Part shown: positions 18,501-25,916 of the stretch, in pieces
Layout of the letters: each line of letters starts with the position of its first letter
How positions within the stretch are numbered: the first letter of the stretch is position 1
DNA from: Methylobacter sp.
GTDB taxonomy: Bacteria > Pseudomonadota > Gammaproteobacteria > Methylococcales > Methylomonadaceae
Length of the DNA: 34,737 nucleotides
Reading direction: 5' to 3'
Assembly (NCBI GenBank): GCA_026399025.1
Contig: JAPLRU010000108.1
Location: forward strand, 37,310 to 72,046
Translations under genes and position numbers: made by a program
The notes under the pieces: generated by a model
What the model was told of the DNA's origin: nothing
Seen by the model: only the letters and a program-made list of their open reading frames with translations
Database searches by the model: none

Positions 18501-18886
18501 TCTTCCGCCAGCGAACGAAAAAATATATCGATCGGCAGATTAAGCCGTCCTTCGGAATGATCCTGATCGGTTAATAACAAACGGCCGTGAAATGAACTGA
18601 GATTTTTGCGTGGCGGCAATAGATAGATATTATTTTCCTTAACCAAAACCCCGTCTTCGATACGATTCACCGGCATCTCGGTGTGTTTGGACAGCAATTC
18701 CACCATCAAGCTTTTATAATCAGGCGATAGATGCTGCACGACCACAAAAGCCAATCCGGAATTAGGAGACATTTTCTTAAAAAATGATTCAAGCGCTTCC
18801 AGCCCGCCCGCCGAAGCCCCTATCCCCACAATGTATTTCGCGGGAGAAGCATTAGCGAGTTCGTTCAATTCATTCAGATCGTTCAT
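15587..18886 (-). CDS. CheB-CheR-coiled coil-PAS chemosensory fusion protein
   Basis: A 1099-residue fusion. Residues 15-200 are a CheB methylesterase with the full triad: Ser25 in GIGASAGG, His52 in VVQHLSPDYKS and Asp145 in GTGSDGTRG. No receiver domain precedes it. Residues 225-500 are a CheR methyltransferase with ILRRIERR and the SAM-binding VWIAACSTGEEAYSL (316-330). A coiled coil of NEELQxT-like heptads follows (near 670-740), then three PAS segments. There is no histidine kinase or cyclase domain, unlike some relatives. The architecture is known for CheB/CheR hybrids that feed into signalling other than chemotaxis. No che genes are nearby; the GGDEF-EAL gene right after it suggests output through c-di-GMP. 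No clear ribosome binding site precedes the ATG. Confidence 0.92.
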   Translation of the reverse strand: MNDLNELNELANASPAKYIVGIGASAGGLEALESFFKKMSPNSGLAFVVVQHLSPDYKSLMVELLSKHTEMPVNRIEDGVLVKENNIYLLPPRKNLSSFHGRLLLTDQDHSEGRLNLPIDIFFRSLAEDMGEYAISIVLSGTGSDGTRGIRAIKERGGMVMVQDDETAKFDGMPKNAIATGLADFILSPEEMPKQLLSFVKHPYASAPETSVLPGDDNDLTRIFLMLREKSKVDFTYYKPTTILRRIERRVTINQLNDLSEYVRYLQHNPNEVATLFQELLIGVTCFFRDELAFDELRDKWLAGIIEHLQDDEIRVWIAACSTGEEAYSLAMLLAEYREHTGEYFRIKIFATDVDHKAIEKASNGVYPASIAADVPPDLLSKYFMRRDDNYQITQKIREMVVFAQHNLIKDPPFTNINLLSCRNVLIYMQPVLQRKIFELFNFSLVKEGILMLGTSESIGDMVDYFELVGPKWKIHRSKGKNLSGVGLSISDPGPFIKGPFNTTLPQHSNRTNLAYYADDRVLDRFVRSLADDLLPFTLIVNDKMELTHVFGDSKDYLAYPSGKLVQDVTKIVIKDLSIPVATGIKRALSGNDDIVLTNIRIREVQDVRSLNLRFKTLPGKKGQEPLLAIFISETVKKDVLSASESMTFDVNQEAEQRINDLDHELQFTRENLQAAVEELETSNEELQATNEELLASNEELQSTNEELQSVNEELYTVNAEYQGKITELTLLNNDLDNLFNSTQIATLFLDENLDIRRFTPILQSLFHIMEHDVGRPYSHLSHRIADINLGELINSVVVNHKAIVKDVQTAAGNWYLLRITPYTISDNMYAGVILTFIDIDQLKKTQLELQQRGQEETQRLATMVRYSHDAISLQTMDGRILTWNRGAEELYGWSEPEALQMSFMAFMPENELANDRQMRESLKNGIPIAGFETSRIAKDGSVFNVWVTVSVLYAEDHSRELIAFTERDIRSRQIVENKDCVSCMHRLTTIVMDVQDAIILLSPQGNIMAWNQGAEKLYGWQEHEVINTNIIDLVSEREQELTRERIDALVNGEAMQHNLSVQRLTKEGREVTVNFSASALNNHNGEVLLIIITESHPI

Positions 18887-19137
18887 AAGTATTTGAAACG
18901 GTAAGTATTGATGAGGATAAAAAACCTATCTCTGGTGTAACCGACCAGTCTATTTTTAACAAGATATGATAGCACAACTCATCTAAGGCTTCGTGTGAGC
19001 CGGAGCCGCTACGGTCGATTTAAGTTGATGCAAACGGAAAAATCGGTTAGATAAAGCCTCAGCGGAAAACCGTCTCGAAAGCCTTATTATAGAGCCCGGA
19101 ATTAATATAGCGACGCAAAGTCTGGGGAGGGCCTGCT
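18887..19137. other. Upstream region of the CheB-CheR gene
   Basis: 251 bases without a gene. On the minus strand there is an AT-rich stretch near 18900-18960 that may hold the promoter of the CheB-CheR gene, but no box pair is convincing. The region ends where the first nested inverted-repeat element begins. Confidence 0.4.
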
Positions 19138-19380
19138 ATCGTTCCCACGCTCCGGCGCTCATCGTTATACACAAGTATGTTTCAGAGTCGTCATACCGGC
19201 AGGGATGCCGGTATCCAGTGCCATGGACGGTAACTTGAAAGTTATGCAGGTACCTGATCGGAGCCGGATTGCCGACCGACAGTTTCACATCCCTGTGCCT
19301 GGATTCCGGCATCCCTGCCTGAACGACGGCATCTCGCAGATAGTTGTGTATAAAGACGAGCTCCGGAGCGTGGGAACGAT
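19138..19380. mobile_element. Nested inverted-repeat element, copy 1 (MITE-like)
   Basis: The outer ends are 37-base inverted repeats (19138-19174 and 19344-19380), identical at 34 positions, starting ATCGTTCCCACGCTCCGG. Inside is a second inverted repeat of 30 bases (19189-19218 and 19299-19328), identical at 26, of the type beginning CGTCATACCGGCAGGGATGC. No transposase is encoded. It ends six bases from the stop codon of the TPR lipoprotein gene. The left end matches that of copy 2 at 35 of 36 bases. Confidence 0.8.
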
Positions 19381-19386
19381 GTCGCT

Positions 19387-21789
19387 TTATTGCGCGCTTT
19401 TTTCCAGCACCTTTAATGTCTCTTTCGCTTCCGTTAAGCCATTAAAATCCGTTTTTTTATCAATCGCCTTCTGCAAGTAGTCTTTCGCCGCAATCTTATC
19501 GCCTTGCTTGAAGTAAACCATGCCCAAATGATAATTGCTCACGGCTATATCCGGATTTAATTCAACGATGTTCAGCAAGTTTTTCAGGGCCTTATCGTAA
19601 TTGCCCTGCTTATAGTCAATCCAGGCCACCGTGTCCAGCATGAACGGATTTTTGGTTTTAGCCAGCGGTTCGGCCAGCTTGGCCGCTCGCGACAAGGCTT
19701 CGGCGCTGTTTCCATACTCGGCCAGATAACGGGCCAAATTGTTCAAATCAATCAATGAAGCCGGATTTTTCTTGGACCATTCTTCGTATAAGGCAATGAC
19801 TTTTTGATGCTCGCCGTCCTGATGATACAGCGCCGCTAAATCCGCCACCAATTCCCTCGGCTCATCGGCGCTGGCAATGCCTTTTATCAAAATATCGATT
19901 GCCTCATTTTTATGCTTTTGCATCATATCGATCAGCGCGATATTGCGATAAGGAACCGGCCATGCCGGTTTGATGTCGATGGCCTGCCGATAGGCGTTGA
20001 CGGCTTCGGCGTATTTGTTGCTGAATCTTTCAACATCGCCGATCAAATTGTAGGCGAAAAAATTTCGCGGTTGATTCTTAAGCGCCTCGTTTAATTTATT
20101 CAGCGCTTTATCGGGCTGCTTTAAGGTTAAATAATTCTTCACCAATTGAGCCAACGGTTCCACTGCCTGCGCTTGCTTATGCAAAGCCTGCTCAAAGCGC
20201 GCGCTACTTTGCTCAAGTTTGCCTGACGCCTGATAAGCCAAGCCGGAGAGATAATAGCCCGTGGCATCGTCGGCATAAGCCCGCTCAAACTGCGCCGCGA
20301 CTTGTAAAGCCTGTTCCCATTGCTGTTGCGCCGAATAAATCTTGAATAGCGCTTCCAAACCGTTTTTGCTGTTCGGATTAAGCTTGAACAATGCATTAAG
20401 CTGTTGCGTCGCCTGTTCTTTATCGCCGGTTTGCAACAGTAAATTAACCAGATCCAGCCGCGCCGCTTCATCGCCCGGCGCCAGTTCCACCGCTTTTTGA
20501 ATGTTCTCGCGCGCCAGCACCGGGTCTTTGTTAAGCAAATGCGCGGCGCTCAACAATTTAAGCACCGGGATATTATTGGGCTGATCGCCAAGCACCGTGC
20601 GAAAATCGGCGATAGCCTCAGGCGCGCGATTTTCGGCCAACGCGATTTCGCCGCGTAACGCCACGGTTGCCAAATCCTCTGGATTGGCGGCAAGCAGTTC
20701 TTTAACAAAGGCTTTGGCCTGCTCAACACGTCCGCTCGCCCTATATAACCGCGCCAGTTGGTTGCGCGCTTTAGCCGACTGCAAGCCCTGCTTATCAAGT
20801 TCGACAATTTCTTTTAAGGTGTCTTCGGCTTTATCCAGCTGTTTTTGAGCCCATTGCAATTGGGCCAATTTAAATCTCAGTTCATAATTATTCGTGTTTT
20901 GTTCGACCATCGGAATCAATTCGGCGATAGCGGCTTCCGGCGTTTTTTGAGTCGCCAAAAACTCAACCAGCATCAATTTCGCTTGTTCATCATCCGGCAA
21001 TTCGGCAACAGCCGTGCGCAAAACCGTTTCCGCTTTATCAGGCTGCTTAGTGTTTATTAAAAAAACCGCCCGGCGTTTACGATGCTCGACCACGTTGGGC
21101 TCTATCTTGACGATGGCTTCGAGCATTGCTTCCGCTTTTTCCAAGTCCCGGCTTTGCGCATACAGATTAACCAGCATCAAGCGCATCGCGACATTATCCT
21201 TATGCTTGTCCACAGCGTTCGATAACACAGCAATCGCTTTATCCGGCTTACCGGTCTTGGCGTTTAACGAGGCCAGCAATAAGGTCGCGCCGACATCATC
21301 GGGCTTTTTCCGTAGCGCCGCTTCGGCTTTGACAAAGGCCGCATCGGTGTTGTTTTGCGCGGCCAACACACTGCCCAGTAAAACCTGAGCGTCGATATCG
21401 GCGGCATCAAGAGCGAGCGCTTCATTCGCCATTTTTTCCGCATCGCCCGGTTTCGATGCCAACAGATAAATCTGGCCCAATTTGACTCGCGCCATTAGAT
21501 GTCCGGCGTCCTGATTGACGACGGCTTGATAATATTGAGCGGCATCTTGTAAATCGCCCAGCTTGCTTAGCCGTTCCGCCAGCTCGTAAAGCGCTGTAAC
21601 ATTTTTGGGATCGACGGCGACCGCATTATCGAATGCGAGCCGGGCTTTTTTATAATCGCCCGCTTTATACAAACGCGCGCCCTCTTCTATATATTTAGCT
21701 TTTTGCTGTTCGCTTCGGTCGCAAGCGCCAAGACTGCCGATCAGGCATAACAGGAGTAAATATTTTGAGCGATACGGGAATGACAACAT
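19387..21789 (-). CDS. TPR-repeat outer-membrane-type lipoprotein (PrsT-like)
   Basis: An 800-residue protein with a lipoprotein signal peptide (hydrophobic LLLLCLIGSLGAC, lipobox LGAC, modified Cys23) followed by tetratricopeptide repeats over nearly the whole length. Aspartate after the cysteine (CDRSEQ) would favour inner-membrane retention under the E. coli +2 rule, so its final membrane is open. It resembles long TPR proteins such as PrsT of exosortase regions, but no exosortase gene is in the window. GAAGG lies about ten bases before the ATG. It is probably the distal member of the exbB-exbD-tonB-porin cluster, separated from it by repeats, and it sits between two direct copies of a MITE-like element. 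A scaffold role in the envelope is inference. Confidence 0.82.
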   Translation of the reverse strand: MLSFPYRSKYLLLLCLIGSLGACDRSEQQKAKYIEEGARLYKAGDYKKARLAFDNAVAVDPKNVTALYELAERLSKLGDLQDAAQYYQAVVNQDAGHLMARVKLGQIYLLASKPGDAEKMANEALALDAADIDAQVLLGSVLAAQNNTDAAFVKAEAALRKKPDDVGATLLLASLNAKTGKPDKAIAVLSNAVDKHKDNVAMRLMLVNLYAQSRDLEKAEAMLEAIVKIEPNVVEHRKRRAVFLINTKQPDKAETVLRTAVAELPDDEQAKLMLVEFLATQKTPEAAIAELIPMVEQNTNNYELRFKLAQLQWAQKQLDKAEDTLKEIVELDKQGLQSAKARNQLARLYRASGRVEQAKAFVKELLAANPEDLATVALRGEIALAENRAPEAIADFRTVLGDQPNNIPVLKLLSAAHLLNKDPVLARENIQKAVELAPGDEAARLDLVNLLLQTGDKEQATQQLNALFKLNPNSKNGLEALFKIYSAQQQWEQALQVAAQFERAYADDATGYYLSGLAYQASGKLEQSSARFEQALHKQAQAVEPLAQLVKNYLTLKQPDKALNKLNEALKNQPRNFFAYNLIGDVERFSNKYAEAVNAYRQAIDIKPAWPVPYRNIALIDMMQKHKNEAIDILIKGIASADEPRELVADLAALYHQDGEHQKVIALYEEWSKKNPASLIDLNNLARYLAEYGNSAEALSRAAKLAEPLAKTKNPFMLDTVAWIDYKQGNYDKALKNLLNIVELNPDIAVSNYHLGMVYFKQGDKIAAKDYLQKAIDKKTDFNGLTEAKETLKVLEKSAQ

Positions 21790-21816
21790 AAATTTAGACC
21801 TTCTAATAAATTAATC

Positions 21817-22032
21817 ATCGTTCCCACGCTCCGGCGTTCATCGTTATACACATCTCGCTGTAGGCCGGAATAAGCCGGGCCGCGCTTTAGCGCAGGACCG
21901 GCGTTTCCGGCATTCCGAGACTCAAAATCGCCGGAAACGCCCACCCTGGCTATCGCCGGGCGGGCTTATTCCGGCCTACATCAGGTCTTGAACAGACTTG
22001 TGTATAAAGACGAGCGCTCCGGCGTGGGAACG
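21817..22032. mobile_element. Nested inverted-repeat element, copy 2 (MITE-like)
   Basis: Outer ends at 21817-21852 and 21998-22032 are inverted repeats (27 of 34 compared bases). Inside is a perfect 18-bp inverted repeat (21859-21876 with 21963-21980, beginning TGTAGGCCGGAATAAGCC), and inside that a perfect 12-bp one (21900-21911 with 21930-21941, GGCGTTTCCGGC). Three palindromes are thus stacked around one centre. It lies 27 bases upstream of the TPR gene start, between that gene and any upstream promoter. No coding capacity. Confidence 0.8.
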
Positions 22033-22166
22033 CAGTTAGCGACGTTCCGACGTCGCGCCTGGGAATAGAAATCCGATAGCCGCAAATGGACATTAACAAA
22101 GAAAAATACGGATTGAGCAATTCGCAATAGAACAAATCAAGTAACAATGGCACGCGGATGACACCG

Positions 22167-22203
22167 ATTAACACGGATAAATTATAAAAAAATCCGCGTT
22201 AAT
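22167..22203. repeat. Short inverted repeat
   Basis: ATTAACACGGAT (22167-22178) pairs with ATCCGCGTTAAT (22192-22203) at 11 of 12 positions around an AT-rich loop. This looks like part of another dispersed intergenic repeat. Confidence 0.55.
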
Positions 22204-22263
22204 CATAACAATCAGCGCCATCGGCGTTCTATTGTAGGGGAAGTGTTTTTTGCACATTAGCTT

Positions 22264-22285
22264 AGAGACGCAGCATTGCGTCTCT
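22264..22285. repeat. Perfect hairpin downstream of the coiled-coil gene
   Basis: AGAGACGCA and TGCGTCTCT form a perfect 9-bp stem with a four-base loop, 40 bases past the stop codon of the coiled-coil gene on the minus strand. No T-run follows in that direction, so it may be a dispersed palindrome or a message-end structure. The stretch 22033-22324 contains no gene. Confidence 0.6.
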
Positions 22286-22324
22286 ATTATATCGGATTGG
22301 ATTTTAAGTAAGAGTGAACAAGGC

Positions 22325-23050
22325 TTATTGTTTAGCTTCATTCGTTTGAGCGGAGGATACAGCATTCGCAGGCTTAGCAACAGGATCTAACGATACGGCA
22401 TTAGCATTGCCCTGATACTTTTGCTTATTTAATTTGTCTTCGTATTCCTGAATGATGGTTTCGAATTCGACATTTTTAATCTGCAAAAAAGGCTCCGATT
22501 CGATTAAGGTATCGACAATGCCCTTGTTTTGACAGCCATGATAACCGTCGATAATCTCCTTAGCCCCCTCGTACATTTTAACGTTTTTGCTTTCGCATAG
22601 TTTCAATTCGGAAACGGTAAATTGCCGGCTATTTTGCAGGTTCGCATGCTCGGCCGCCAAGTCGTTTTTAGCTTTGTTCAGCGCATTATATTTCTCAATG
22701 ACTTCACGCAGCTTCTCGGTGGTATTATCCAGACGGCCGCGAATTTCATCGCTGCCGGCTTTTTGCGCACTCAGTTCGGTGTTTAAGCGTTGTTCCAATG
22801 CCGCCGCCGCTTCTTTTCCCTGCGTCACTTCGCCTTTCAGCGTTTCCAGTTCCGCGGCAATTTTAGCGTTCTCGGTTTTAAGACGGTCGCGCTCGGCGGT
22901 GATTTCATTGACCATCGTTTGTAATTTATTAACGATTTTAGCATTACCGCCGTTATCTCTCGGCGCTGCCGGAGCCACATTCGATGCGACCGCGCAGATC
23001 ATCAGCGCAAAAAAAACCGATGACTTCATGAACCTGTTGTTGGTAACCAT
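22325..23050 (-). CDS. Secreted coiled-coil protein of the exb-porin cluster
   Basis: A 241-residue protein of no family I recognise. The N-terminus (MKSSVFFALMICAVASNVAPAA, read in parts) is a Sec signal peptide. From about residue 37 to 150 the sequence is a long charged coiled coil, with segments such as NEITAERDRLKTENAKIAAELETLKGE read as heptads. Two cysteines (in KLCES and YHGCQ) could form a disulfide in the periplasm. The start overlaps the porin stop codon by one base (TAATG), so translation is coupled. Its context suggests a periplasmic spacer between the inner-membrane complex and the porin; that is inference. DUF3450-type periplasmic coiled-coil proteins occur in comparable Exb/TonB loci, but I cannot show this is one. 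Confidence 0.8.
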   Translation of the reverse strand: MVTNNRFMKSSVFFALMICAVASNVAPAAPRDNGGNAKIVNKLQTMVNEITAERDRLKTENAKIAAELETLKGEVTQGKEAAAALEQRLNTELSAQKAGSDEIRGRLDNTTEKLREVIEKYNALNKAKNDLAAEHANLQNSRQFTVSELKLCESKNVKMYEGAKEIIDGYHGCQNKGIVDTLIESEPFLQIKNVEFETIIQEYEDKLNKQKYQGNANAVSLDPVAKPANAVSSAQTNEAKQ

Positions 23051-24735
23051 TAGAATCTCGTATTCAAATCTAATTGCAGGACATCGTTGCCGTATTTAGG
23101 CCCGGTGATTACATCCGTGCTTAACCATCTGCCGGTCGCCCAGACGTTTTTCATCAAGCCGTAGTTCGCGCCGATAACCCAGCCTTTAGCATTGGTCCCG
23201 CCCAAGTGGAAATCGGAATCGGTGTAGGCGTCAAACACCGCATCGCGCTCGACATGTTTATACAAGGTGAACACATTCCATTGCCCCGCATGATCGACTT
23301 TAGGCCAACCAAAATCGGCCCTTACCTGCCAGGCATTGGTCTCATCGTCAACCGGAGTTCCTGTCAATTGCTGCACCGATGCAGCATCGAAACCTATGTT
23401 TTTGGCATAATCAACCCCGACAATCAGATGATGGGGCGCAAACCTTGCCACATCGTAAGAAGCCGACGCATTGAAAATATTGTAGTCGGATGCTAAACCG
23501 TATTGTCCTGGAAAGACGTTGTTATTGTCGTAACAAACAATAGCCACCGTATTGCCGAATTGCATAAATTGAGGTACGGAAAGGTTATTGTCAGGACTGT
23601 TGGTATTACAAGTTGCGGGGGTGTTCCGATTAGGCTTTGCCTCAATATTTTCGTAATCGAAATAAGCAACAGCCATTTTAAACGCATCTTGATTTGCAAA
23701 TCCCCAATCCAGACCCACTTGCGATCCGAACAGCCATTTGTCTTTTGAACTGAGAGCCGATTCCTGCAATGGGAATGCACCGACCGTGGCAAATACAGCA
23801 TGTTTTTCGTCACTCGCGCCATGAAGACCGCCCGAATCGGCTAAGCTATGGCGAAAGGTTGCGGCGAAACCTTCGAACGACAAATCCGTATCCCAGACCA
23901 TTTCGCTGCCGCCGGTAAACTCGCCGCCTCCGACATACCAAGGATTGGCAATCCGTCCACCGGCAAGCGTCAACCATTTGAAGCCTCGATCATTAACCGC
24001 GTCATATTTCAAATAAGCGCGATCTATATTGAAATCAAATTGACTACCGGTATTACCCAAGGTCTGGTTGGTCGAAACCGGATCCGGTATGTTGCTGGTT
24101 GCCAAACGGACACCTGCCTTCAACCCTTCTACAATTTTTGCGTCAATCCCTAAACGCAAGCGTTCGCGAAAACGATGCCGGTCATGATCGGTATTCACAA
24201 ATCCATCCAACCCGGCTGCGGTTACCCCGCCCGCCCGATTAATGGCTTGAAAGTCAGAATAAAATAACGTTGCATTGTCGGTAGCCATAAAATCATTCTG
24301 CGAACGCAATCTCAAATCGCCGGATAACTTAAAGCGGCTGATCCATTCCGGCAACGCATCGGGTACGCCCCATTTTTGCGTTTTAGCTTCCTGCATCACA
24401 TCATGCACCACATCCGCGCGCAATTCGGTGCGCACTTGCCGGCGAATGTCGTCTTTAACGAACTCGGGCACATAAGGCACCCGGACTTCACCCGGTTCCG
24501 GCACATCGGCCGGTTTTTGCGCGACTTGCTGCGCCGCCTGCGTTTCGGCATCCGCTTCCGCTTTTTTGATCATATCGTCAGCGACTTTGTCCGTTAAAAT
24601 GCCTTGTTTAACCAACTCCTTAATTAAATTAGTGGTGGTATTACGCAACTTCAGCAACTCTTCTTTTTCTCCTGCCTGAGCCGCACCGACCAAACCGCAA
24701 AGCGCCAAAGCTATCAGCTGCTTTTTATTATCCAT
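23050..24735 (-). CDS. Putative outer-membrane porin
   Basis: A 561-residue beta-barrel protein. A Sec signal peptide (LIALALCGLVGAAQA) is followed by a helical, charged stretch to about residue 125 that should stay in the periplasm. The barrel then begins near WISRFKLSGDLRLRSQNDF, with further amphipathic strands such as RHRFRERLRLGIDAKIVEGLKAGVRLAT. The C-terminal residue is Phe (LNTRF), the usual outer-membrane assembly signal. It resembles the family annotated simply as 'putative porin'. There is no plug domain or obvious TonB box. It is 20 bases downstream of the TonB-like gene, and AGGTAG precedes the ATG. The substrate is unknown. Confidence 0.85.
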   Translation of the reverse strand: MDNKKQLIALALCGLVGAAQAGEKEELLKLRNTTTNLIKELVKQGILTDKVADDMIKKAEADAETQAAQQVAQKPADVPEPGEVRVPYVPEFVKDDIRRQVRTELRADVVHDVMQEAKTQKWGVPDALPEWISRFKLSGDLRLRSQNDFMATDNATLFYSDFQAINRAGGVTAAGLDGFVNTDHDRHRFRERLRLGIDAKIVEGLKAGVRLATSNIPDPVSTNQTLGNTGSQFDFNIDRAYLKYDAVNDRGFKWLTLAGGRIANPWYVGGGEFTGGSEMVWDTDLSFEGFAATFRHSLADSGGLHGASDEKHAVFATVGAFPLQESALSSKDKWLFGSQVGLDWGFANQDAFKMAVAYFDYENIEAKPNRNTPATCNTNSPDNNLSVPQFMQFGNTVAIVCYDNNNVFPGQYGLASDYNIFNASASYDVARFAPHHLIVGVDYAKNIGFDAASVQQLTGTPVDDETNAWQVRADFGWPKVDHAGQWNVFTLYKHVERDAVFDAYTDSDFHLGGTNAKGWVIGANYGLMKNVWATGRWLSTDVITGPKYGNDVLQLDLNTRF

Positions 24736-24755
24736 TTTGCTACCTGTTAATGTGT

Positions 24756-25343
24756 TTAGATTCTTGATGTAATTTTCAGCTTGATCGGTAATTCCATCCC
24801 TGGCGGGAGCGGTTCATTCACCTTTCTGTATTTGCTCAGTAATCGATTCAGTAATTCGTCGATTTCGGCATCGTTACTGCCTCTTGCCAGTTCAAATCGT
24901 TTGACTGAGCCGTCAAGCTCAACCCACACCTTAACCACAGCGGTATAGCCTTTACGGCGTAACTCTTCTCTTTCGGAAAGAATATCTCCGCCTTTATGCG
25001 CGGCCAAACCGAAACCATCGGAGCCGGCCGACCCTTCCGCGTCCAAGCCCAAATCGCCGGGCGGCGGCTCGTCGGCAACATCCGGTATTTCTTCCGGTTC
25101 TTGTTCGACCTTTTCCTGGAGCTTTTCAACTTCAGGCTCGGGCGGTTTTTCAACCTTCGGCGGGGGTGGCGGAGGCGGCGGCGGTTTCATTAAAGAAATT
25201 GCCTGGATTTTCTTTTCTTTCTTGGCCGGCTTGTCTTCCATGCCGCCGATCATATGAATGATAACGCCAATTGCAACTAACAATATAACTCCGCCGATAA
25301 TCATCGGCAGATAAGCGCGAAACTGTTTTTTATGTGTCGTCAT
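24756..25343 (-). CDS. TonB-like energy transducer
   Basis: A 195-residue protein with an N-terminal cytoplasmic tail, one membrane segment (about residues 12-33, LPMIIGGVILLVAIGVIIHMIGG), a nine-proline run, a Pro-Glu-rich linker and a C-terminal domain of about 70 residues (from LRRKGYTAVVKVWVELDG). This is the TonB layout, but the C-terminal domain lacks the usual YP motif and is divergent. The linker is short (about 90 residues), so reach across the periplasm may need partners. The gene lies between exbD (12 bases upstream) and the porin gene. Confidence 0.82.
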   Translation of the reverse strand: MTTHKKQFRAYLPMIIGGVILLVAIGVIIHMIGGMEDKPAKKEKKIQAISLMKPPPPPPPPPKVEKPPEPEVEKLQEKVEQEPEEIPDVADEPPPGDLGLDAEGSAGSDGFGLAAHKGGDILSEREELRRKGYTAVVKVWVELDGSVKRFELARGSNDAEIDELLNRLLSKYRKVNEPLPPGMELPIKLKITSRI

Positions 25344-25355
25344 TACAGGAAACTC

Positions 25356-25760
25356 TTATTTGACCAAGTTTTGCGTCACCAAGCCAATCTGGGTAATATC
25401 GAGTTCGCCTAACAAGGCCAACACATTCACGATATTGACATACTGAACCGCCGCATCGCCCTTGATAACGACAGGCAATGCCGGGTTTACCGCTTTGTAT
25501 TGTTGCAAGGTGGATTTCAGCTGATCCATAGTGACCGGATAGGTATCCAGGAAAATGGTGCCGTCAGCCGTGATGGTAATGGCTTTGGTTTGCGGCTTGG
25601 CAAGACTCGGCGAGTCGCTGGCTTTAGGCAGGTTAACGGTGATGCCTTGAACCGAAGCCGTGGTCATCAGAATGAATACAACCAATAACACATAGGCTAA
25701 ATCCAGCATCGGCGTGACGTTAATTTCGTCATACGCCGCATTATCTTCTTGTACTTTCAT
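25356..25760 (-). CDS. exbD: ExbD/TolR-type biopolymer transport protein
   Basis: A 134-residue inner-membrane protein with a short cytoplasmic N-terminus, one membrane helix and a periplasmic domain. The signature EINVTPMLDLAYVLLVVFI includes Asp20, equivalent to the proton-carrying Asp in ExbD/TolR/MotB. The C-terminal domain has the ITITADGTIFLD and LPVVIKGDAAVQY pattern of the family. It follows the fused exbB gene after 156 bases that contain a palindromic repeat, and precedes the TonB-like gene. Confidence 0.92.
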   Translation of the reverse strand: MKVQEDNAAYDEINVTPMLDLAYVLLVVFILMTTASVQGITVNLPKASDSPSLAKPQTKAITITADGTIFLDTYPVTMDQLKSTLQQYKAVNPALPVVIKGDAAVQYVNIVNVLALLGELDITQIGLVTQNLVK

Positions 25761-25851
25761 GGTTTAAATAACTCTTTGATATGACTCTAGTGGAGACGTT
25801 CACACTGTGCGCTTGGTGGAAAACCCTGTTCCGAAGATAAGGACATCCACC

Positions 25852-25895
25852 GTAGGACGTGCCGTGCGCGCCTTAGCAGCTAAGGCACGCCCTAC
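25852..25895. repeat. Palindromic repeat between exbB and exbD
   Basis: GTAGGACGTGCC (25852-25863) pairs with GGCACGCCCTAC (25884-25895) at 11 of 12 bases; the centre has another palindrome, CCTTAGC-A-GCTAAGG. It looks like a REP-type insertion in the operon. The remaining bases of 25761-25916 show no gene. Confidence 0.7.
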
Positions 25896-25916
25896 CTCTA
25901 TTGCAGATTGTCAGAC

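Noticed and set aside
19138..22032. The two flanking elements as a composite transposon carrying the TPR gene
   Set aside because: No transposase is encoded and the inner sequences differ; flanking MITE-like repeats explain the pattern more simply, so only the direct-repeat arrangement is reported.
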